Below are positions 57,691-64,000 of a DNA stretch of 64,000 nt, one piece after another (position 1 is the stretch's first letter; each line of letters begins with the position of its first letter). Origin of the DNA: Daucus carota subsp. sativus. Its lineage: Eukaryota > Streptophyta > Magnoliopsida > Apiales > Apiaceae. The notes beneath the pieces are model-generated. The model did no database searches. It worked only from the letters and a program-made list of their open reading frames with translations, and had not been told where the DNA came from. Where the stretch lies: positions 35,551,598 through 35,615,597 of the forward strand of contig NC_030385.2 of the NCBI RefSeq assembly GCF_001625215.2. Reading direction: 5' to 3'. The translations under genes and the position numbers were made by a program.

Positions 57691-59077
57691 ATCCTTCGTA
57701 TACTATTATTGTACTACATGGCTTGCACTACTTTGCTTTAAAGTGTAACAAGATGAATAAATGAATATATGTTGCGAATAATACCGATTGGCGACTGATT
57801 TTATTGGATTGAGGTGCTTGTTTCACATGACACGGGGGAAAAGTTGGGGAATAGTAGTTACTTATTTATGTTCTCTTGTGACTTGTGAGAAGGGAGTATA
57901 TTTTTAGGCAGACAATTTTAATTCGCCAAAATTCGGTCACAACTCACAAGGTCGAGCTCATTAGGAGCAGCACTACTAATTTGAGCACAATTATTTTTAA
58001 TACTTATCTTTGTCAAACTAGATTCACAGGAGTTGTTACGATATTAAGTGTTAAAAAATATTTATGAGTATATCAAAAATGATATTTATCTTATAACATT
58101 TTCTAAAAAATAATTTATGAGTATATCAAAAATGCTTCTTAGAATTAGTCGAGGTTCGTATTTCATATAAAAATACTTGACTGCTCATTGTTCATGAACC
58201 GTATTAAAATTACCAATATTTTGTTAACCGGTTTCTACAGTTTAGCTAAAGTAAGTATATTTTTCTGATTCAAACTAAAAATAATAATCGGTATAAAGTA
58301 AATTTAAATTCACAGCTAAATATTTTTTTAGATAATTTTTTTTTGGAAAAGCAAAACAGGATCAAATATATATTTTTTAGATACTTGATATATTCATAAA
58401 AGTCTTATCACCAGAAATTAGAACTATTTTCATGACACTGAAACCAAACTTATCAACACTGCACTGTTACAGACTCCGGACGAAAAATAAGTAAAATGTT
58501 TAAGAAGTTTAACACGACAGAACAGTAAGCACGGATCTCAAAAAGCATGGCCAAGCTGTTTTTGAAGTCACATGAAACATGACTTATCTACCCTCTTTCA
58601 TTTACTTTCTAGTATTAAACTCTCAGATCCATCAGGTAACTCTTGCTACTTCTCTTCTTTGTTTATTCTTCCTTGTTTTCTTAACTCTTTCTTGTTTGCA
58701 TTTGTAATACTCTCTATCTATCTTTGCAAATTTGAAGATGGTATCTTGTGATTTTTAGATTAAGCCAACCCCTTGTGCTCAAAATTCAATCTTTGTGTTA
58801 GTGCTGAGTTAAAGATGGTATCTTGTAGTTTCTAGATAATGGTCAACCCCTAGTGGTCAAGATTGAATCTTTTTACGTTTTTGTAATATTTCTTGAATTT
58901 GATTTGGGTGTTAGTATGGCCCTTTACATGTGAAGTCAAGATTTTTAGAGTGGTTTTAAAATTTCTGCGAATTTCTACTAAGTGATAGGGAAATTTGGGT
59001 ATTTTTTTTCCCAAGATTTGTTTGGAAAGAGTTGCCCCCAATTGGTTGTTTGGAGACAAGGGATTTTAAGGTGTTAT
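57691..59077. other. Spacer and 5' leader region of the bHLH gene
   Basis: 58045-58130 repeats TTTATGAGTATATCAAAAATG twice. The AT-rich part ends near 58560. CATCAG|GTAACT near 58633 could open a 5' UTR intron. No other gene seen. Confidence 0.45.
58736..58889. repeat. 77-bp tandem duplication in the bHLH leader region
   Basis: AGATGGTATCTTGT starts both copies (58736 and 58813), followed by similar CCAACCCC/TCAACCCC, G(T/G)GCTCA/GTGGTCA and TTGAATCTTT / TTCAATCTTT segments. It lies 190-340 bp before the ATG. Confidence 0.75.
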
Positions 59078-60562
59078 ATGATGGGGGATAAGTTTTGGGT
59101 GAAAGAAGAGGACAAGGCTTTGGTACAAGGTGTAGTGGGAGTGGAAGCCTTTGAGTACTTGGTGTGGTTAGCTACCAATAATGTGTTCTTGGAGTTTGCT
59201 GCTCCTGCTAGGGATTTGGGACTGCAAACCGGGCTGCACAAGATTCTTGAGGGGTCTAATTGGAGTTATGCAGTTTTCTGGCAGGTCTGTAATACTAAAT
59301 CGGGTAAATCAGCTTTGATTTGGGGGGATGGTCATTGTACAAAACCTGCAGGTGATGAAACTGAGGATCGAAACTCAGGAGGAGATAGCAAGAAACGGGT
59401 GCTTGACAAGCTTCATGCTTGTTTTAAGGGACCAGGAGAACATAATCTGGCTGTGAGTATGGATTCAGTTTCTGATTTGGATATGCTTTATCTAACCTCC
59501 ATGTATTACGCTTTTCCATTTGATAAGCCTTCTAGTCCTTCTCAGTCTTTTAATTCAAGTAGGTCTCTTTGGGGCTCTGACGTGAAAAGTAGTTTAGAGC
59601 ACTATCAGTCCAGGTCATTTTTAGCGAAAATGGCTAGATTTGAGACAGTAGTGTTTGTTCCATTGAAGTCGGGAGTAGTGGAGCTTGGTTCAAGCAAGGT
59701 AATTCCAGAAGATCAGAACTTGATTCAAATGGTGAAAACGTTATTTGGGAAATCTCATGCAGTGCGTGCAAATGTGTCACCAAAGATATTCGGGCAAGAT
59801 CTCAGTCTGGGTGCTGCCAAGCCTGGTCCTATTAGTATAAGTTTTACGCCCAAGGTTGAAGAAGATTTATATTATTCAGCAGATCCACCTGTATTAAGTG
59901 CTAATCAAGTATATGGAAACTCTTCGAACGGGCACCGGAATAATGATAATGAAGTGAAGTTTTTTCCGCACATGAACCAAGTAGTTACTGGGGAATTAAA
60001 TCCACAGGCATTAGCTTCTGCTTTTGAACAGGGTATGGATGACTCATTACTACAAGGTGATGACAGGAAACCGAGAAAGAGAGGTAGAAAACCTGCTAAT
60101 GGTAGGGACGAACCATTAAATCACGTGGAGGCCGAGAGACAGAGACGTGAAAAGCTGAACCAGAGATTTTATGCTCTAAGAGCAGTTGTTCCAAACATCT
60201 CAAAGATGGACAAAGCCTCACTTCTTGGTGATGCAATTTCATATATCACCGATCTCCAATCGAAAATTAGGATACTGGAAACTGAGAAGGGTGTTGTGAA
60301 CAATAAGCAACAACAGTGTGTTATTCCGGACATCGATTTCCACACAACACAAGATAATGCAGTTGTGCGAGTGAGCTGTCCATTGGACGCTCACCCAGTT
60401 TCTAGAGTCTTAAAGACACTAAGGGAACTTGATGTTGTAACGCAAGACTCCAATGTCTCCACAAGTGACAGTGGTGAGGTTGTTCATACATTTACCATTG
60501 CTGCTCAAGGGGGTACTGCCGAGGACTTGAAAGAAAAGCTTTCCACTGCTCTTTCACAATGA
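59078..60562 (+). CDS. bHLH3/JAM3-like MYC-type transcription factor
   Basis: Single coding exon, 494 residues from 59078 (a second ATG follows at once at 59081, giving MGDKFW as in Arabidopsis bHLH3). Parts: bHLH-MYC N-terminal domain (about 10-200) with the JAZ-interaction region ([10 protein letters not shown]); nuclear-signal-like [13 protein letters not shown]; bHLH at about 346-395 with the E/G-box contact set H349-E353-R357 and [18 protein letters not shown]-like C-terminal region (about 425-492). The best match from memory is bHLH3/JAM3. JAM proteins bind the same G-boxes as MYC2 but repress jasmonate responses, as they lack its activation domain. The frame is open upstream to 58982, but no ATG occurs there. 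Confidence 0.92.
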   Translation: MMGDKFWVKEEDKALVQGVVGVEAFEYLVWLATNNVFLEFAAPARDLGLQTGLHKILEGSNWSYAVFWQVCNTKSGKSALIWGDGHCTKPAGDETEDRNSGGDSKKRVLDKLHACFKGPGEHNLAVSMDSVSDLDMLYLTSMYYAFPFDKPSSPSQSFNSSRSLWGSDVKSSLEHYQSRSFLAKMARFETVVFVPLKSGVVELGSSKVIPEDQNLIQMVKTLFGKSHAVRANVSPKIFGQDLSLGAAKPGPISISFTPKVEEDLYYSADPPVLSANQVYGNSSNGHRNNDNEVKFFPHMNQVVTGELNPQALASAFEQGMDDSLLQGDDRKPRKRGRKPANGRDEPLNHVEAERQRREKLNQRFYALRAVVPNISKMDKASLLGDAISYITDLQSKIRILETEKGVVNNKQQQCVIPDIDFHTTQDNAVVRVSCPLDAHPVSRVLKTLRELDVVTQDSNVSTSDSGEVVHTFTIAAQGGTAEDLKEKLSTALSQ

Positions 60563-61815
60563 TTCCTCGATTAATATCAATTTGTAAGACGAATCTATTC
60601 ATACTCATTATGTAGAATAATAGGAAGTTGTTGACATATTTGCATACTAAAATAGGAATAAACTATTGTTCCATAAATTATATAGTTATAGTTGAATATT
60701 AATTGCGATTTCAACTTTCAGCTTCACATTCTGTCATTACCTTGTGTCTATTCTACTTGAATTGTGCTCCTAGGATTTCCTTAGCTTACTGTAACATTTC
60801 ATGTTAAGTATGCAGCACATGATTAGATCATAATAGAAATTAGAAGAAGTGCCTGCTGAAACACAACCAAAAGAGAAAACAAGTTCTTAAGCTCTGTTTC
60901 ACAATCCTGGATTGGGTAATTTGATAGAATTTATCGAACTCTATCATATTATATGAACTGAATGCTTGTGCATTGTATAATAATCTATTTTTTGCTTTAT
61001 TGGAACTTTGTATACATTAATAATCAAGCTTTGTGTATATAGATTTGGATGAAATAAATGTTATAGCCATATACCCTGTATAGCAACAACTAAATGGAAA
61101 CACAAGTTTTAAAATACAAAGAATGCAGAAAAATTACATCATGACATGCTTGTTCACAAACGCTGTAGGGCATTTACATCCCTGGTTTTTACCACCGCCA
61201 ACACTGGTGTACCAGATTACGTCCCTTTTAAGTGCCGGTTGTTGTAGAATAACACTAATAATCTATTCAGTTTCTGGGCTTCAATGAGTTTTATCAGAGT
61301 ATATGTTTTGATAGTGGTAAGAACAAGAACTAGTAATATAATTCTGGAACTAATACTGAAGACCTCTCAGCTTCATTTCGCTAGGCAGGAAGGCCAAATC
61401 GAATGAGTTAATAAGATACGTATGGTGGACAGACATGCAGTTGCTGAAGCTGGGGAACACTCAGTTTCAGGGTATATTCATATGGAGATTTAGTCATGTA
61501 AGTCATGAAATCTCAGCCTGAGGTTTCACAGAGTTTTCTGTTTTGTTGAGGAATTAAGAATCTGGTTACTTGTAAGAAAAAGCTTAAGTTGAATTTTCTT
61601 CAGTTCCCTTTGAGCCACCTTTTTTTAACATGGGTCAATGGTCATTAATAAGAAAGCAGATTTGAACTAGAACCCCTAGAAACCATGAGTCTATCAGTCT
61701 CAATTCCTCATATCTAATCTAAGTACATTATGAAGAATTTGGCATTTGCAAATCCTTTCTAATTTAGTGATGCTGGGTTTAACTTCCTCTAGTGACAAGC
61801 ATTAATTCTATCATC
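60563..61815. other. Spacer between convergent genes, nothing recognised
   Basis: It holds the 3' UTR of the bHLH gene at its left. No further gene is supported. Confidence 0.5.
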
Positions 61816-62070
61816 ATAATTCAAAGTATACAAGTTAATCTGTAACGGAGATATACAATGTAGCACACTGATCAGTGAAAGAATAAGATACATGTAAATG
61901 AACTAATGATCGAAAAACAATCAAAGAATTTCTAAAAAAAAAATAATTCAAAGTATACAAGTTAATCTGTAACGGAGATATACAATGTAGCACACTGATC
62001 AGTGAAAGAATAAGATACATGTAAATGAACTAATGATCGAAAAACAATCAAAGAATTTCTAAAAAAAAAA
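61816..62070. repeat. 127-bp tandem duplication, nearly perfect
   Basis: ATAATTCAAAGTATACAAG starts at 61816 and again at 61943. The two copies are almost identical through to the A-run near 62060-62070. It lies directly 3' of the secreted-peptide gene on the minus strand and may be inside its 3' UTR. Confidence 0.92.
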
Positions 62071-62127
62071 AGAATCAGAAGAGAGTTTCCCTCTTATGTC
62101 ATTGTTACTTGTTAGGCCACTGCGCCC

Positions 62128-62460
62128 CTAGGTGGCCACACCAAACTGAGTCATGGCCTGTGGGTACGCCCGCGGCAATGGAGGGGGAAGAGCCGTGGCA
62201 CTCTGGCCTGCAAAATTCTGGCCGTTCAATTTGCAAGGGTTGCTGCTGCCGCTAACATAGCTGCAGCCATTGGGTCCAGGAGGCGGAACCGAGCCCTTTT
62301 GAAGAGCTTGTAAATGTAAGTTATCAAAAATAATCTCTGTATTTTTCGCGAAATTTTCATCTTCGTCCAAAAGTCTGCAAGCTTCATGCGGTTTCACTAG
62401 CCAAAAAATGATGACAGATATCGTTACAATTGCCAGAAGGCTAGTGCTTAAACGTGCCAT
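62128..62460 (-). CDS. Small secreted peptide precursor, phytocytokine-like
   Basis: 110 residues, starting at 62460 (MARLSTSLLAIVTISVIIFWLV). The 63 codons upstream in the same frame are unlikely to be translated because a TATA box lies within them. A clear signal peptide or anchor spans about 6-25, followed by an acidic variable part and a conserved-looking end: KGSVPPPGPNGCSYVSG, then a second Cys in NPCKLNGQNFAG. A Pro/Gly-rich stretch with two Cys and an N-x-x-x-FAG motif near the C terminus resembles small plant precursors such as the CTNIP/SCREW type, but this is from memory and weak. It is probably exported and cut to an active peptide. The receptor is unknown. Confidence 0.7.
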   Translation of the reverse strand: MARLSTSLLAIVTISVIIFWLVKPHEACRLLDEDENFAKNTEIIFDNLHLQALQKGSVPPPGPNGCSYVSGSSNPCKLNGQNFAGQSATALPPPLPRAYPQAMTQFGVAT

Positions 62461-62542
62461 GCTTAAACTTGATTGTATTGTTAGCAAGAAAAAATTGTTC
62501 AAAGAGATGTAAGATGTGGAGAATAATTGTAAAGAAATGTGG

Positions 62543-62550
62543 TATTTATA
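62543..62550 (-). promoter_or_regulatory. TATA box of the secreted-peptide gene
   Basis: The minus strand reads TATAAATA, 83-90 bases before the ATG at 62460. It lies inside the longer open frame and so supports the shorter protein. Confidence 0.7.
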
Positions 62551-63290
62551 AGCATAGGTTCTGGATTTGTGGTATGTGCATGGGGTTTGAACATTGACTA
62601 CAACATACAATACAAGGCAGTATATTGAATTATGAATTTTGTTCTTCAAGAGTTCAAGTTAATATGAGAGGTCAACTAATTGAACCAGTTACACACGACT
62701 TTGTGAAATGATATAAAAAATGGTTGTGCAAATAAAATGAATTCTTTTTAAAATGATTTAGATTTAGATATATATTTTCAGATGCAACAACTTAATAATT
62801 TATGTGACAGATTAGTCATAGAAATATTATCTGCTACATGGGGTTTGAAGAAACTGATCGAGGACCTTGAATTGAACAAATCAATGGCCGTGGATAATTA
62901 TAAGGTAATAATCGTCATAGGGTATTTTATTTTGGTTTGGTCTTTACGCGACATGTTTTTCCTCTAATAACACTGTCTATTAATCGGGTACATTGACTAT
63001 ATTATCTTAATATTCAACTAAATTATAGTTTTATACTGGTAAAAATAAATAAATTATAGTTTTATAATATTATACAAGGTAATGCTTCTGAAATATTCTC
63101 GATTCAATTTTTATTAATGTTCTCGAAATTTTAATAATAAATATTTATCATTTTAAAACAGTTAATAATCAGCCGCTAAGTATCTACTAGTGGAGAAAAT
63201 TAAAGATAATATATTGATATTATCCCTAATTCCAATTTTAAAGATTTGAGAGAGCTTTAACAGAATATAAAATAATTATAAAATATTTCT
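62551..63290. other. Upstream region of the peptide gene and A/T-rich spacer
   Basis: No gene is supported. The 61-residue frame at 62782-62967 has no recognised feature. Confidence 0.45.
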
Positions 63291-63467
63291 GGGTGCTGAT
63301 TTATGCACACCCTAAATTATTATGCACACCCTTCCATCTACTTTATGCAATAACTTTTTGAATTATTAAGATATTTGGTTGAAATGATAAAGGACAAAAG
63401 TAATTTGGTACAAAATAGAGTGTAGGGTGTGCATAAATAAATCTAGAGTGTGCATATATCAGCACCC
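63291..63467. mobile_element. MITE with GGGTGCTGAT ends
   Basis: The left end GGGTGCTGATTTATGCACAC and the right-end complement GGGTGCTGATATATGCACAC are inverted repeats of at least 20 bp, with a further inverted GGTGTGCATAA motif just inside. The target repeat could not be fixed. It abuts the left end of a Mutator-like fragment at 63475. Confidence 0.8.
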
Positions 63468-63474
63468 TTATTTT

Positions 63475-63629
63475 GGGAAAATAGATTTTTTCGTCACTCA
63501 ACTTATTGTGTATTTAGAAACTTACCATTGAATTATAATTGTTTTTCTTTTTGTCACTAATGTGAGGTTCAGATTTTTTTTAGCCATTAACGTTAGGTTT
63601 GGATTTAATTATTAATATTATATTATTTT
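63475..63629. mobile_element. Left arm of the 16.8-kb type Mutator-like element, interrupted
   Basis: It starts GGGAAAATAGATTTTTTCG and follows 16845-17000 with the same CACTCAA, CTTAC, TCACTAATGT and TTAGGTT phrases. It stops where a different element begins at 63630, so it was interrupted by that insertion or truncated. The right arm is not in the window. Confidence 0.8.
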
Positions 63630-64000
63630 GAGTAAACTGCACTTTGTGTACCTGCATTTAGGCCCGTCTTGCACTTGCAATACTATACTTTCAAATCTTA
63701 CACATGCAATACTGTAGTTCCATACTTTTTATATTCTGTGTATCACCGTCAAAGCAGACCAACGCCGTGAGTCAAATGTGGGGGTAGTCATGTAATTTCC
63801 TCCTTCCATATCCCTAATCCCTAATTAAAGAAAAAAAGCGCGCCTCTTTCCCATTTCCAACCCAGTGAAGAGAACGTTAGCACAGCTGAGAGGAAGAGGC
63901 GAGCGAGGGTACTGCTGCTTCTCGATTTGTCAAAGAGATCAATTGAGACGATGACTGAGTGGAGAGTACGCCCCAGTGAAGAGAACGATTTATTTGGTGC
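63630..64000. mobile_element. Possible left end of another Mutator-like element, running off the window
   Basis: GAGTAAACTGCACTTTGTGTACC resembles the terminus of the 4344 element (GAGTTAATTACAGTTTGTAACC). CTTGCA(C)TTGCAATAC and ACATGCAATACTG repeats follow, then non-terminal sequence. Only one end is visible, so the size and target repeat are unknown. Confidence 0.5.
63951..64000 (+). CDS. Possible start of a gene cut by the window edge
   Basis: An ATG at 63951 opens a frame reading MTEWRVRPSEENDLFG to the edge. The 19-base phrase CCAGTGAAGAGAACG occurs both here (63972) and in the presumed leader (63861). It could be a real gene, a fragment carried by the transposon at 63630, or chance. 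Too short to judge. Confidence 0.25.
   Translation, partial: MTEWRVRPSEENDLFG

Noticed and set aside
1-64000. CRISPR arrays, operons or bacterial features
   Set aside because: No regularly spaced repeats. The genes have spliceosomal introns and individual promoters, so the window is a plant nuclear sequence.

Overview
The window reads as nuclear DNA of a dicot plant, probably an asterid. The evidence is GT-AG introns in A/T-rich sequence, plant-only gene families (MRS2, DRIP, MUSTANG, CYP94, JAM-type bHLH, potato inhibitor I), a plant-type U6 snRNA promoter, and dense small DNA transposons. The species cannot be fixed from the sequence alone.

Region 1 (about 1-22 kb) has no protein gene I can support. 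It is a set of duplicated blocks (1-5.75 kb, 10.7-11.7 kb and 13.0-19.1 kb, plus a leader-like module at 10.0 and 11.7 kb) carrying six copies of one compound RNA gene on the minus strand. In each, a tRNA-Gly(GCC) is followed after 1-3 bases by a box C/D snoRNA. This is the layout of the known plant dicistronic tRNA-Gly/snoR43 genes. Three copies look intact, one is damaged, and two are old relics with shortened tRNAs and longer snoRNA middles. A complete U6 snRNA gene with USE and TATA box lies at 8.15-8.32 kb, and a U6 scrap at 21.8 kb. The blocks were later hit by transposons whose ends and target-site duplications can be read: a solo LTR, two Mutator-like elements, a hAT element and small hairpin elements.

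Region 2 (22-31.7 kb) holds two tandem 11-exon MRS2-type magnesium transporter genes. One hAT element lies upstream of the first and another between them.

Region 3 (33-46 kb) holds a DRIP-type RING/RAWUL E3 ligase gene (+), a decayed coding fragment (-), an intronless MUSTANG gene derived from a Mutator transposase (-), and a five-exon plastid-type pfkB sugar-kinase gene (-).

Region 4 (49-62.5 kb) holds three intronless tandem CYP94A-like P450 genes, a two-exon potato inhibitor I gene, a bHLH3/JAM3-like jasmonate-pathway repressor and, on the minus strand, a small secreted peptide gene. Several of these families are tied to wounding, defence or jasmonate, but shared control is only a guess. 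The right edge is a mosaic of transposon ends running out of the window.

The most interesting signal is the amplified tRNA-snoRNA cluster. Its snoRNA box D lies in the arm of a perfect hairpin whose stem is kept in four copies while the loop differs in each.
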